Assembly (NCBI GenBank): GCA_965212505.1
Contig: OZ243123.1
Coordinates: 806,001 to 870,000 of the forward strand
Source: JAHEKO01 sp965212505
Lineage (GTDB): Bacteria > Acidobacteriota > Thermoanaerobaculia > Multivoradales > JAHEKO01
Reading direction: 5' to 3'
Length of the DNA stretch: 64,000 nucleotides
Translations under genes and position numbers: made by a program
Shown here: positions 32,096-40,772 of the stretch, in pieces
Layout: the number at the start of each line of letters is the position of its first letter
Position numbering within the stretch: the stretch's first letter is position 1
Notes under the pieces: generated by a model
Database searches by the model: none
Seen by the model: only the letters and a program-made list of their open reading frames with translations
Told to the model about the DNA's origin: nothing

Positions 32096-34903
32096 ATGGA
32101 CTCGATCGTGGTGCGCGGTGCGCGCGAGCACAACCTTCAGAACGTCACCCTCGAGATTCCGCGAAACCGGTTGGTCGTGATCACCGGCGTGTCGGGCTCG
32201 GGCAAGTCCTCGCTCGCTTTCGACACGCTCTACGCCGAGGGGCAGCGACGCTATGTGGAGTCGCTCTCGGCGTACGCGCGGCAGTTCCTGCAGCAGATGG
32301 AGAAGCCTGACGTCGACTCGATCGAGGGGCTCTCGCCGGCGATTTCGATCGAACAGAAGTCGGTGTCGAAGAATCCGCGTTCGACGGTTGGCACGGTGAC
32401 CGAGATTCACGACTATCTGCGGCTGCTCTACAGCTCGATCGGCGTGCCGCACTGTCCCAACTGTGGCAACGAGATCCGCCCCCAGACGGTGCAGCAGATG
32501 GTCGATCGCGTGCTGGCGCTCCCGAGCGGTACCCGCCTGGTGATCTATGCCCCCTACGTTCGCGGTAAGAAGGGCGAGTACCGCAAGCAGCTCGAGCAGA
32601 TCACCAAAGAGGGCTTCGTACGTGCCCGCATCGACGGCGAGACCGTCGAGCTGCGCGGCGAGCCGCCGAAACTCGACAAGCAGAAGAAACACACGATCGA
32701 CATCGTGGTCGATCGGCTGGTGGTCAAGCCGGAGGTCGACCGCCGCCTCGCCGATTCGATCGAAACCGCGCTGCGGGTCGCCGAAGGCCTGGTGGTGATT
32801 GCGCCCCAGGGGCTGGCGGAGGAGACCCTCTCGCAGAGCTACTCGTGCCTCGAGTGCGGCACCGGCCTGGCCGAAGTCACGCCGCGCCTCTTCTCGTTCA
32901 ACAGCCCCTACGGAGCCTGTTCGACCTGTTCGGGCCTGGGCACTTTGCGCGGAGTCGATCCCGACAGGATCGTGGTCGATCCCGAGGCGTCGATCAAGGC
33001 CGGTGCAATCGGCCCCTGGCCGACCAGCTCGAACTCCTGGCGGGTGCGGATGATCCAAACCCTCTCCCGAGAGCTCGACTTCTCGCTCGAGACGCCTTGG
33101 GAAGAGCTTCCGGAGCCGATTCGCGAGATTGTCCTCTTCGGCAGCGGCGATCGCGAGATGACCTTCGAGCTCAAGGGCAAGCGTTCGAGCTACAAGTGGC
33201 GAGGAAGCTACGAAGGCATCGTGCCGACGCTCGAGCGACGCTACAAGGACACCAAGTCTGCGGGCGTGCGCACCGAAATCGAGAAGTACATGTCGATGAA
33301 CACCTGCACCGATTGCGAAGGTCGGCGACTGCGGCCGGAGGCGCTCGCGGTCAAGGTGAGCGGTCGCTCGATCGACGAGCTGTCGAGCCTGACCGTCTCC
33401 GCGTTGCGCAAACGGTTGGGCAAGCTCAAACTCGACAAGCGCCAAAAGGTGATCGCCGGCAAGGTGGTCAAAGAAATCGTCGATCGTCTCGGGTTTCTCG
33501 ACGACGTAGGGGTCGGCTACCTGTCGCTCGATCGGTCGTCGGCGACGCTTTCGGGTGGGGAGAGTCAACGCATTCGGCTGGCGACGCAGATCGGCAGCAA
33601 ATTGATGGGTGTCCTCTACGTTCTGGACGAGCCGTCGATCGGCCTCCATCAGCGCGACAACGCACGTCTGATCGAGACGCTCCAAGGCATGCGCGATCTA
33701 GGCAACTCGGTGCTCGTGGTCGAGCACGACGAGGAGACGATCCGCACGGCCGACTGGGTGATCGACCTCGGGCCGGGCGCGGGCGTCCACGGCGGCGAGG
33801 TGGTGGCCGCGGGCACGCCGGAGGAACTCGAGGCGAGCTCCGAGTCGATGACCGGGCTCTACCTCAGCGGTGCGAAGGCGATCGAGCTGCCCGATCGACG
33901 GGCTCCCTCCGAGCAGAAGTTGGTCGTGCGCGGCGCTCGGCACAACAATCTGAAGGACCTCACGGTGAACTTTCCGCTCGGTACGTTCATCGTCGTCACC
34001 GGCGTTTCGGGATCGGGAAAGAGCAGCCTCGTCAACGACATCCTCTATCGTTCGCTGGCCACCCACTTCTACAAAGCGGGTGATCGGAGCGGTGAGCACG
34101 AGGCGATCGACGGGCTCGACGCCCTCGACAAGGTGATCGCCATCGACCAGAGCCCGATCGGGCGCACGCCGCGCTCGAACCCGGCGACCTATACGCAGGT
34201 CTTCGGCCACATCCGCAACCTGATGGCGAAGACGCCCGAGGCGCGGGTGCGCGGCTACAAGCCGGGTCGGTTCAGCTTCAACGTCAAGGGCGGCCGCTGT
34301 GAGTCGTGCAAGGGCGACGGGCAGAACAAGATCGAGATGCACTTCCTACCCGATATCTACGTCACCTGCGAGGTGTGTGGCGGGGCGCGCTACGACCGAG
34401 AGACGCTCGCCGTTCGCTACCGGGGGCTCAACATCGCCGAGATCCTCGATCTCTCGGTCGAGCAGGCGCGCGACGTGTTCGAGAACATCCCTCCAGTGGC
34501 GCGCATTCTCGCAACCCTCGACGAGGTTGGCCTCGGCTACATCCGCCTCGGCCAACCGGCGACCACACTCTCGGGCGGAGAGGCTCAGCGGGTGAAGCTC
34601 GCCAAGGAGCTCTGCAAGCGTTCCACCGGACAGACCCTCTACCTCCTCGACGAACCGACCACCGGCCTTCATTTCGAAGACATCGGCAAGCTCCTCGGTC
34701 TGTTGCAGAAGCTGGTCGACAAGGGCAACACGGTGATCGTGATCGAACACAACATGGAGGTCATCAAGACCGCCGACTGGTTGATCGACCTCGGTCCCGA
34801 GGGCGGAGAGGCCGGTGGCCGGTTGGTCGCCGAGGGGGCGCCCGAGAAGGTGGCCAAGGTAAAAAAGAGCCACACCGGCCGCTACCTCGAGAAGGTGCTG
34901 TAG
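32096..34903 (+). CDS. uvrA: Excinuclease ABC subunit UvrA
   Basis: The 935-residue protein has two ABC ATPase halves, each with Walker A (GVSGSGKSSLAFD near 31-44 and GVSGSGKSSLVND near 637-650), signature LSGGE motifs and Walker B (LDEPSIGLH and LDEPTTGLH). It also has the zinc-finger CxxC pairs and the UvrB-binding region. It scans DNA for lesions and loads UvrB in nucleotide excision repair. Length and motifs are complete for UvrA class I. Confidence 0.98.
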   Translation: MDSIVVRGAREHNLQNVTLEIPRNRLVVITGVSGSGKSSLAFDTLYAEGQRRYVESLSAYARQFLQQMEKPDVDSIEGLSPAISIEQKSVSKNPRSTVGTVTEIHDYLRLLYSSIGVPHCPNCGNEIRPQTVQQMVDRVLALPSGTRLVIYAPYVRGKKGEYRKQLEQITKEGFVRARIDGETVELRGEPPKLDKQKKHTIDIVVDRLVVKPEVDRRLADSIETALRVAEGLVVIAPQGLAEETLSQSYSCLECGTGLAEVTPRLFSFNSPYGACSTCSGLGTLRGVDPDRIVVDPEASIKAGAIGPWPTSSNSWRVRMIQTLSRELDFSLETPWEELPEPIREIVLFGSGDREMTFELKGKRSSYKWRGSYEGIVPTLERRYKDTKSAGVRTEIEKYMSMNTCTDCEGRRLRPEALAVKVSGRSIDELSSLTVSALRKRLGKLKLDKRQKVIAGKVVKEIVDRLGFLDDVGVGYLSLDRSSATLSGGESQRIRLATQIGSKLMGVLYVLDEPSIGLHQRDNARLIETLQGMRDLGNSVLVVEHDEETIRTADWVIDLGPGAGVHGGEVVAAGTPEELEASSESMTGLYLSGAKAIELPDRRAPSEQKLVVRGARHNNLKDLTVNFPLGTFIVVTGVSGSGKSSLVNDILYRSLATHFYKAGDRSGEHEAIDGLDALDKVIAIDQSPIGRTPRSNPATYTQVFGHIRNLMAKTPEARVRGYKPGRFSFNVKGGRCESCKGDGQNKIEMHFLPDIYVTCEVCGGARYDRETLAVRYRGLNIAEILDLSVEQARDVFENIPPVARILATLDEVGLGYIRLGQPATTLSGGEAQRVKLAKELCKRSTGQTLYLLDEPTTGLHFEDIGKLLGLLQKLVDKGNTVIVIEHNMEVIKTADWLIDLGPEGGEAGGRLVAEGAPEKVAKVKKSHTGRYLEKVL

Positions 34904-34912
34904 CTGGCTGTG

Positions 34913-35401
34913 ATGAGAGGAGCCCCCGACAAGGTCTGGGTGCTGGAGCTGGGTGTTGGACTGGGGCCGGTGCGCTTCGGCATGTCGTTGCAGGAGGCGG
35001 CGGCAGCGTGTCGATGCGCCCCCGACACAGAGCCGGACCCGGACGAGGACGGCGTTCAGCTCTATGTCGATGCCCTCGGTCTCCGGTTGGACTTTCCGGC
35101 CGAGGACGGCGACCGACTGTCGAGTCTCGAGACCGACATGCTCTTGCCATGCACCCTGGAAGGGGAGCTCCTCACCCGCCACACGATGCGAAGTGCCGTT
35201 CGTCAGCTCACCGAGAGGTTGGCTGGGCGAGACGGCGTCGTGGTGGGCGTCGGCATCGACGAAACGAGCGTCACTCTGTCGGACCTGGCCGCTACGTTCT
35301 ACTTCGATCTTCAGAAGCTGCTTTCAGGCGTCTCGATGAGCCTCTTGCACGACGAACACGACGAACCGATTTGGCCTGACTCGAGTGCACCCCCGGTTTG
35401 A
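34913..35401 (+). CDS. Hypothetical protein with GxGPVRFGMS start
   Basis: The 162-residue protein begins with an ELGVGLGPVRFGMSLQEAAAAC segment, a common opening in small uncharacterised bacterial proteins. The rest alternates short beta-strands and helices, with a strongly acidic C-terminus. No catalytic motif is visible. The start is uncertain: ATG 34913 is annotated, but GTG 34940, with AAGG five bases upstream, also fits. It lies nine bases after uvrA, so read-through transcription is likely. Confidence 0.6.
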   Translation: MRGAPDKVWVLELGVGLGPVRFGMSLQEAAAACRCAPDTEPDPDEDGVQLYVDALGLRLDFPAEDGDRLSSLETDMLLPCTLEGELLTRHTMRSAVRQLTERLAGRDGVVVGVGIDETSVTLSDLAATFYFDLQKLLSGVSMSLLHDEHDEPIWPDSSAPPV

Positions 35402-35419
35402 GTGGGTCGGGCTGCGAAG

Positions 35420-35448
35420 TTGACCTGCCGAGTTTGCCTGACTAAAGT
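35420..35448 (+). promoter_or_regulatory. Promoter of the MarR-GNAT gene
   Basis: TTGACC (35420-35425), 17 bases and TAAAGT (35443-35448) form a good sigma-70-type promoter. The ATG begins seven bases after the -10, so the transcript should be leaderless. Confidence 0.6.
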
Positions 35449-35452
35449 CAGG
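35437..35452. promoter_or_regulatory. Predicted MarR-type operator
   Basis: CCTGACTAAAGTCAGG is a perfect inverted repeat (7-base arms, 2-base spacer) spanning the -10 element just before the MarR-GNAT start codon. Autoregulation by the encoded protein is the simplest reading. Confidence 0.65.
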
Positions 35453-35455
35453 TAA

Positions 35456-36337
35456 ATGACGGATGCGAGCCGAGTCCGCAGTTTCAACCGAGCCGTCACC
35501 CGGCGCATCGGCGTTCTGAGCGACGACTTTCTCGGCCGCAATCGGCCGCTCGGCGAGTCGCGCTTTCTCTACGAGGTGGGACCGGAGGGGGTCGATCTCA
35601 AAGAGTTGCGCGCGAGACTGGGGCTCGACTCCGGGTATGCCAGCCGGTTGGTGGCTTCCTTGGAGAAGGCCGGGTTGGTCACGACGGTGCCGAGCACAAC
35701 CGATCGGCGGGTACGGCGAGTGAGTCTGACCGCTGAGGGCGAGGCGGAGGTCACCGAGCTCGACCGACGTTCGGATGAGGCGGCCACCGAGCTCCTGGGC
35801 CGGCTGAACGATCGGCAGCAGGAGCGGCTCCTCGATGCGATGACGACGGTTGAGAGGCTCCTTCGGGCGGCTACCGTCGAGGTCGCTCCCGTCGCGGCAG
35901 ACGACCCTCGCGCGCTCTGGTGTCTCGAGCAGTACTACGCCGAGCTTCGCGAGCGTTTCGAGGAGGGCTTCGACCTGAGCGCGGCGATTCCGGTCGAGAC
36001 GGAAGAACTCACACCGCCACGCGGCGTCTTTCTGCTCGCGACGTCGGATGGCGAGTCGGTCGGGTGTGGGTGCCTGAAGCGCCTCGAGCCCGGCGTCGGG
36101 TATCTGAAACGGATGTGGATCGGTAGGGCCGCGCGCGGGATGGGGCTGGGTCGACAGATGCTCGAAGCGCTCGAGCGGTGGGCCTTCGCGCATGACTACA
36201 AGGTCATTCGGCTCGAAACGAACCGAGCCCTGGAAGAGGCACAGACGCTCTACCGCTCGGCGGGCTACCGCGAGATCCAACCGTTCATCGACGAACCCTA
36301 CGGCGACTTCTGGTTCGAGAAGCGCCTGCGCGGCTAA
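35456..36337 (+). CDS. MarR-family regulator fused to GNAT acetyltransferase
   Basis: The 293-residue protein has a MarR winged helix (about 5-135, with LDSGYASRLVASLEKAGLV and a wing containing STTDRRVRRVSLT). A GNAT domain follows (about 150-290) with the acetyl-CoA loop GRAARGMGLGRQML. Such fusions are known and may acetylate a small molecule while controlling their own promoter. The perfect palindrome covering the -10 box supports autoregulation. The acetyl acceptor is unknown. Confidence 0.9.
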   Translation: MTDASRVRSFNRAVTRRIGVLSDDFLGRNRPLGESRFLYEVGPEGVDLKELRARLGLDSGYASRLVASLEKAGLVTTVPSTTDRRVRRVSLTAEGEAEVTELDRRSDEAATELLGRLNDRQQERLLDAMTTVERLLRAATVEVAPVAADDPRALWCLEQYYAELRERFEEGFDLSAAIPVETEELTPPRGVFLLATSDGESVGCGCLKRLEPGVGYLKRMWIGRAARGMGLGRQMLEALERWAFAHDYKVIRLETNRALEEAQTLYRSAGYREIQPFIDEPYGDFWFEKRLRG

Positions 36338-36419
36338 TCGATTCTCGCCAGCTCCCCGTCCAAACAGAAGGGCTCGCGATGGATCGGGCGAAACCGGCGC
36401 CCCAGCGAGTCGTAGGGTG

Positions 36420-38336
36420 ATGGACGTGAGAGCTCATTCAGCGCACCACCTTGTTCTTGCAGGTCTCGTTTTCTTGGCGACCGTCGGCCTCCCGGCTTCG
36501 GCTCACGCCGAGGCGGCCCCGATGGCCGAGGCCGACCTCGCAGCCTTTCTCGACGACTTCTTCGAGCGTGAGCTCGAACCCCAGGAGGTGGTCGGCGCAG
36601 GCGTAGCGATCGTCCGCGACGGACGGCTGCTCGCGGCGCGGGGCTATGGGTTTGCCGATCGGGAATCGGGAACGCCGGTCGTACCGGAAGAGACGTTGTT
36701 CCCGGCGCAGTCCGTCTCCAAGCTCTTCGCCGCGACGGCTGCGATGCAGCTGGTCGAGGCTGGCCGTGTCGATCTCGACGCCGACATTCGGCCGCACCTC
36801 GGTAGCGTGCCGATCGAGTCGGACTTCGAGGAGCCCGTGACCCTTGGGCACCTGCTCACCCACACGGCGGGGTTTGACGATTCCTACGTGGGCTTCCTGC
36901 CGAGGGACGACGACGACACGATTCCGGTTTCTGAATTTGCCACGCTCTACCGACGGGAGGTGATCTTCCAGCCGGGGACGGTGCACGCCTACTCGAACTA
37001 CGCCAGCCTGCTCGCGCGAGTTGTCGTGAGCCAGGTGACCGGTCGGACCTACGAAGACTACGTGCGCGAAGAGGTGATGGCGCCACTCGGCATGGTGCGG
37101 AGCTGTCTTTTGCCGCCGCCGCCGGAGTGGGCGGATCGCCTCGCGACCGGCTACCTGCCGAGCGCCGAAGGACTCGAATCGACGCGAGACGCGTTTCCGG
37201 ATGGCCTGATTCGATTCCGTACCGCGACCGGCACTTTGGCGACGACGGTGGTCGACATGGCCCGCTTCATGATTGCGCACCTCGAAGGGGGGGCGGTTGA
37301 GGAGGGGCGCATCCTCGAACCGGCCACCGTGCAGCGCATGCACGCCCAGCAGTTCGCCCAGCACCCGAGCGCACCCGGCGCCACCTATGGCTTCTTCGAG
37401 AGCGTCGCCGGCGGCGAGCGCGGCATCTTCCACTTCGGGAGTGGCTTCGGCTACGGCACCTTCTTGTATTTGATGCCCGAGAGCCGGACGGGGATCTACC
37501 TCGCCCATAGCAACAGCTCCTCACGCATCGGCGAGGCGCTCTTACTAGCGTTGCTCGATCGCTACTATGCGCGCCAGGCGCAACCGGCGATGCCGGCTGC
37601 GGCTGGTCTCAGCGGCGACGTCGAGCGGTTCTCCGGCTACTACGTCCCGGTGCGTCGCGCCGACTCGACGTTCGAAAAGCTGCCGCTGACCCTCGTCCAG
37701 GGCAAGCTCAGGGCAGAAGACGGACGCACGCTCGCCAACGACCAGGTGCTTCCTCGGCGTTGGGTGCAGACCGGCTCGCGGGTGTTCGAGCGGCCGGAGG
37801 GTGGAGGCGTCGTGGCTTTCGACGGCGCGGGCGACGACCCGGCTCGCTTCGCCTCCATCTGGGACGAGGAGATGCCGCAGCTACTCGTTCTCGAACGCAT
37901 GCCCTGGTACGACACGACGCCGCTTCTCGCCGCTCGACTTGGTTGGTTTGTCCTCGTCTTCGTCACCGTCGTGATCAGCACACCTCTGGTCGCGCTCCTC
38001 CGGCGTCTGCGTCGGCGGCCCTCACCACAGGGGGGGCGAGTGCGGTGGGCCGCCTACGCCGCGGCACTGTTCTATCTCGTCTTTCTCGTCGGCGTCGCTT
38101 GGAGTTTTGTGTCGCGAGACTTCATGTACAGCGTGTCGGGGGCGATGGTGGCGCTCTTCTGGTTGCCGTTGGTCGCCATTCTGCCCACGGCGCTCGCCCT
38201 GGTATCGGCGGCGCGGGAGCGGGAGGCGCTCGCGGGAGGCTGGCTCGCGCGGACCTCCCGAATCCTTACGCTCTCGACGCTGGCTCTCTTCCCGTTCTTC
38301 CTCTGGCGCTGGAACCTCCTCGGGTTCCACTTCTAG
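36420..38336 (+). CDS. Serine hydrolase (beta-lactamase/PBP4-like) with C-terminal membrane domain
   Basis: The 638-residue protein has a signal peptide (about 1-30), then a class C beta-lactamase/D-peptidase-type domain with S98-x-x-K101, Y191-S-N193 and the HFGSGFGYG third motif. A beta-rich linker and three to four C-terminal membrane helices (about 500-635) follow. It could act on D-amino-acid peptides or esters, and the membrane part may anchor or transport. A GTG two codons downstream (36426), seven bases after TAGGGT, is an alternative leaderless start. No beta-lactamase role should be assumed. Confidence 0.85.
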   Translation: MDVRAHSAHHLVLAGLVFLATVGLPASAHAEAAPMAEADLAAFLDDFFERELEPQEVVGAGVAIVRDGRLLAARGYGFADRESGTPVVPEETLFPAQSVSKLFAATAAMQLVEAGRVDLDADIRPHLGSVPIESDFEEPVTLGHLLTHTAGFDDSYVGFLPRDDDDTIPVSEFATLYRREVIFQPGTVHAYSNYASLLARVVVSQVTGRTYEDYVREEVMAPLGMVRSCLLPPPPEWADRLATGYLPSAEGLESTRDAFPDGLIRFRTATGTLATTVVDMARFMIAHLEGGAVEEGRILEPATVQRMHAQQFAQHPSAPGATYGFFESVAGGERGIFHFGSGFGYGTFLYLMPESRTGIYLAHSNSSSRIGEALLLALLDRYYARQAQPAMPAAAGLSGDVERFSGYYVPVRRADSTFEKLPLTLVQGKLRAEDGRTLANDQVLPRRWVQTGSRVFERPEGGGVVAFDGAGDDPARFASIWDEEMPQLLVLERMPWYDTTPLLAARLGWFVLVFVTVVISTPLVALLRRLRRRPSPQGGRVRWAAYAAALFYLVFLVGVAWSFVSRDFMYSVSGAMVALFWLPLVAILPTALALVSAAREREALAGGWLARTSRILTLSTLALFPFFLWRWNLLGFHF

Positions 38337-38350
38337 TCGCGTCAGTCCGC

Positions 38351-38701
38351 CTAGTACACGCGGTCACCGACGACGGCGTCTGCGTGGGCGTACAGCGGTA
38401 CCGCCTGCGACTGGCCTTCGGGCGACTCGGGGTGATCGCTGCCCATGGTGAGAGCCTCGGAGAGGTACTTGCCGATCTGTCGCTTTCCCAGGTTCACGCA
38501 GGCGACCACCTTGCGGCCGACCAACTCGTCCTCGGGAATCAGAGCGAACTGGCCGACGGAGCGTCGCTCCCCGAGCGGGCCGAGATCGAGGACGAGCTCG
38601 ACCGAAGGGGCTCGCGTACCGACAGTGGGGCGCACGCTCTTCACACGAGCGACGCGCATCTCGACGCTGTCGAATGTGGAGTAGGGGATGTCTGGTTTCA
38701 C
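38351..38701 (-). CDS. CsaA/MetG-C-like tRNA-binding protein
   Basis: The 116-residue OB-fold protein matches the tRNA-binding domain: STFDSVEMRVARVKSV, VVACVNLGKRQIGKYLSEAL and the C-terminal GDRVY. Free-standing members (CsaA, YgjH) bind tRNA or act as weak chaperones. Start is GTG, six bases after TAGGCT. It is convergent with the serine hydrolase gene. Confidence 0.85.
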   Translation of the reverse strand: MKPDIPYSTFDSVEMRVARVKSVRPTVGTRAPSVELVLDLGPLGERRSVGQFALIPEDELVGRKVVACVNLGKRQIGKYLSEALTMGSDHPESPEGQSQAVPLYAHADAVVGDRVY

Positions 38702-38707
38702 CGTTCG

Positions 38708-38713
38708 AGCCTA
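38708..38713 (-). promoter_or_regulatory. -10 element of the tRNA-binding protein gene
   Basis: TAGGCT on the minus strand lies six bases before the GTG start, so a leaderless transcript is predicted. Confidence 0.4.
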
Positions 38714-38790
38714 ACCGGAAGAGAGCCACGTGAGCACCCGGCTATTTGATTCTGGTCCCCGACGCTCCATACAATCGCCCGAGCAGTCCG

Positions 38791-40272
38791 ATGTCTTCCT
38801 CCGTTTCGTCCTCGCTGGCCGAGAAGCGCCGCATTCTCCAGCTCGAGACTCTCTACGATCTCGGGGTGGCGCTGCATGCGCATCGCCCCGAGCAGGAGCT
38901 GGTCGACGAGCTGATCCAAAAGGTCTGCACCATTCTCGACCCGGCCGCCGCGGTGGCGGTGACTCGAGACGGCTTCGGCCGAGCCCGGGTGTTGGCCGGA
39001 GTCGGATGGACAGAGGGGCCGCCACCGGCGGAGCAGTTCCTCGAAGAGCCGCTCTGGCGCGAGCTTCTGGCGAGTGGCCAGTCACTCGCACAGTCGGGTG
39101 GATCCCTCGCCGGTCGGACCTATGCCAGCCTGCTCGCGACACCGCTCGCCTATCGGGGCGTCTACCTCGGGTACATGGCTTTTCTCGACAAGGAGGAGCG
39201 AGGCGGCGCGGCCGCCGGCTTCAGCTCCGAGGACCGACGCTTCCTCGAGTCGGTGGCATCGCTTGCAGCGGTGGCGCTCGACAGCGCTCGCCAGGTGGAG
39301 GAGCTCGAGGTCGAGCGGGAGCGGCTCGAGGAGGAGAACCGAGCGCTCAAGGGAGACCTGGTGCGCAAGGTCGGCGCCGGAAGGATCGTCGCCCAGGCCG
39401 CTCCGATGCGTCAGGCGCTCGATCTGGTCGAGCGGGTCGCTCCGCGGAGTGTGAGTGTCGTTCTGCGCGGAGAGAGTGGCACCGGCAAGGAGCTGGTGGC
39501 CAAGCTGCTGCATCTCGAGTCGGGCCGGACCGGTCCGCTGGTTGCGGTCAACTGCGCTGCGATCCCCGAAACGCTCCTCGAGAGCGAGCTCTTCGGCATC
39601 GAGGGCGGCGTGGCGACCGGAGTGGAGGCGCGGCGCGGAAAGTTCGAGCTCGCGAGCGGCGGCACCCTCTTTCTGGACGAAATCGGCGATCTGAGCCCGG
39701 CCGTCCAGGTGAAGCTTCTGCGCGCCCTCCAGGAGCGAGAGATCGTGCGAGTCGGCGGCCAGAAGACGATCCCGGTCGACGCTCGCCTGGTCGCGGCGAC
39801 TCACCGAAATCTAGAGACGAAGGTCGCCGAGGGTAGCTTCCGAGAGGACCTCTACTACCGACTCAAGGGCGTCGAGATCGATCTCCCGCCCCTGCGAGAT
39901 CGCCGGGAAGACATCCCGCACTTGGTGCGGCACTTCACCGAGGTCTTTTGCAGTCGCGAGGTGATCGATGCGCCGCGCTTCCGGTCGGAGTCGCTCGAGC
40001 TCCTGCTCGAGCACGACTACCCGGGCAACGTCCGCGAGCTGCAGAACCTCGTCGAAGCGGCGCTCTCATTGGCGGACGGAGAGGTGCGACCAGAGCTCCT
40101 GCGCTCGCTGCTGGGTCGGTCGGCCGAGCAGGAGGGCCCGCAGGCGCTGGACCTGGGCACGCTCGAGCGGCGCCACATCGGGCGTGTCTTGCGGATGACC
40201 TCGGGCAACAAGACGCGCGCGGCGCGGCTGCTGGGAATCGACCGCCGCACCCTCCAGCGCAAGGGCTTCTAG
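38791..40272 (+). CDS. GAF / AAA+ / Fis enhancer-binding regulator with altered GAFTGA loop
   Basis: The 493-residue protein has a GAF sensor (about 15-170), a short coiled linker, an AAA+ domain (about 195-425; Walker A GESGTGKE at 227-234, Walker B GTLFLDEIGD at 291-300) and a Fis-type helix-turn-helix at the extreme C-terminus (KTRAARLLGIDRRTLQRKGF). The sigma-54-contacting GAFTGA loop reads GVATGV (273-278), losing the key phenylalanine. Downstream lie two palindromes and a perfect sigma-54 promoter, so it may still activate that form of polymerase. TACAAT at 38770-38775 precedes the ATG by 15 bases. Confidence 0.92.
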   Translation: MSSSVSSSLAEKRRILQLETLYDLGVALHAHRPEQELVDELIQKVCTILDPAAAVAVTRDGFGRARVLAGVGWTEGPPPAEQFLEEPLWRELLASGQSLAQSGGSLAGRTYASLLATPLAYRGVYLGYMAFLDKEERGGAAAGFSSEDRRFLESVASLAAVALDSARQVEELEVERERLEEENRALKGDLVRKVGAGRIVAQAAPMRQALDLVERVAPRSVSVVLRGESGTGKELVAKLLHLESGRTGPLVAVNCAAIPETLLESELFGIEGGVATGVEARRGKFELASGGTLFLDEIGDLSPAVQVKLLRALQEREIVRVGGQKTIPVDARLVAATHRNLETKVAEGSFREDLYYRLKGVEIDLPPLRDRREDIPHLVRHFTEVFCSREVIDAPRFRSESLELLLEHDYPGNVRELQNLVEAALSLADGEVRPELLRSLLGRSAEQEGPQALDLGTLERRHIGRVLRMTSGNKTRAARLLGIDRRTLQRKGF

Positions 40273-40329
40273 GCCTCTCTTCTGCCCCCGGTCGCGGTTT
40301 GAGCGGCGCCGAGGCGTTTGGTCGCAGGC

Positions 40330-40344
40330 GCGGCAATATGTCCC
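40330..40344. promoter_or_regulatory. Upstream activator-like site 1
   Basis: GCGGCAATATGTCCC, read on the other strand as GGGACATATTGCCGC, matches site 2 (GCGACATATTGTCGC) at 13 of 15 positions. It lies about 200 bases before the sigma-54 promoter. It probably binds the enhancer-binding protein encoded just upstream. Confidence 0.6.
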
Positions 40345-40411
40345 AATAGGGTGGATGTCGAGGCGTTCTGGTACTCCGATTCGCAGTGCTCAATGCCTTC
40401 TCAGGGACCTG

Positions 40412-40428
40412 CGCGACATATTGTCGCG
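40412..40428. promoter_or_regulatory. Upstream activator-like site 2 (perfect palindrome)
   Basis: CGCGACATATTGTCGCG is a perfect inverted repeat with 7-base arms around TAT, centred about 120 bases before the -12 box of the sigma-54 promoter, a normal enhancer distance. The 40273-40570 gap holds only these sites and the promoter; I see no credible gene in it. Confidence 0.7.
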
Positions 40429-40526
40429 TGCGGCGATGCGGCGTTCCGCACACCCCCTGCCGGTCGAAATTTTCTAACTGCTGATTTCATGGCGCTTAGC
40501 CTGTTTCTTCGGGAATTCGCTCGAGC

Positions 40527-40543
40527 CTGGCAACGGGCTTGCT
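40527..40543 (+). promoter_or_regulatory. Sigma-54 (-24/-12) promoter
   Basis: CTGGCAACGGGCTTGCT contains TGGCA and TTGCT, with GG and GC separated by exactly ten bases, the diagnostic spacing for RpoN promoters. Transcription should begin near 40554, about 17 bases before the small open frame at 40571. Confidence 0.8.
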
Positions 40544-40570
40544 CTATGGAGAGTCACCCGGAGGGAACTG

Positions 40571-40729
40571 ATGCTGGAACTGACCCGCAGAGCTGTAGCC
40601 GTACTCCCACGCTTCTCGATCGAGGCTTTCGTGACGGTCGGCACCGTCTCGATGTTCGGTTGGCTGCTGGCCCAAGACCTGGTTCAGCCCATCGCCGTCT
40701 ACCTTCTCGAGATTTTCCTGACCTTCTGA
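40571..40729 (+). CDS. 52-residue single-pass membrane peptide
   Basis: A short frame encodes MLELTRRAVAVLPRFSIEAF followed by a hydrophobic stretch (about residues 21-52) ending LLEIFLTF. A strong GGAGGG lies five bases before the ATG, and the sigma-54 promoter is just upstream. The positively charged N-terminus and long hydrophobic tail predict one membrane span with the N-terminus inside. No family was recognised. It could be a stress or regulatory membrane peptide, or the first gene of the partner-switching operon that begins 43 bases later. Confidence 0.7.
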   Translation: MLELTRRAVAVLPRFSIEAFVTVGTVSMFGWLLAQDLVQPIAVYLLEIFLTF

Positions 40730-40772
40730 GTTCTCTAGTAGAGTCGGCGGCCGAGAGACTGGTATCCGGCGG

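Noticed and set aside
31946..33685. 579-codon minus-strand open frame
   Set aside because: It runs opposite uvrA, whose motifs are complete. It arises from third-position GC bias.
36420..38336. Calling the serine hydrolase a beta-lactamase resistance gene
   Set aside because: The SxxK/YxN motifs are shared with many peptidases and esterases, and the C-terminal membrane domain is not found in resistance enzymes.
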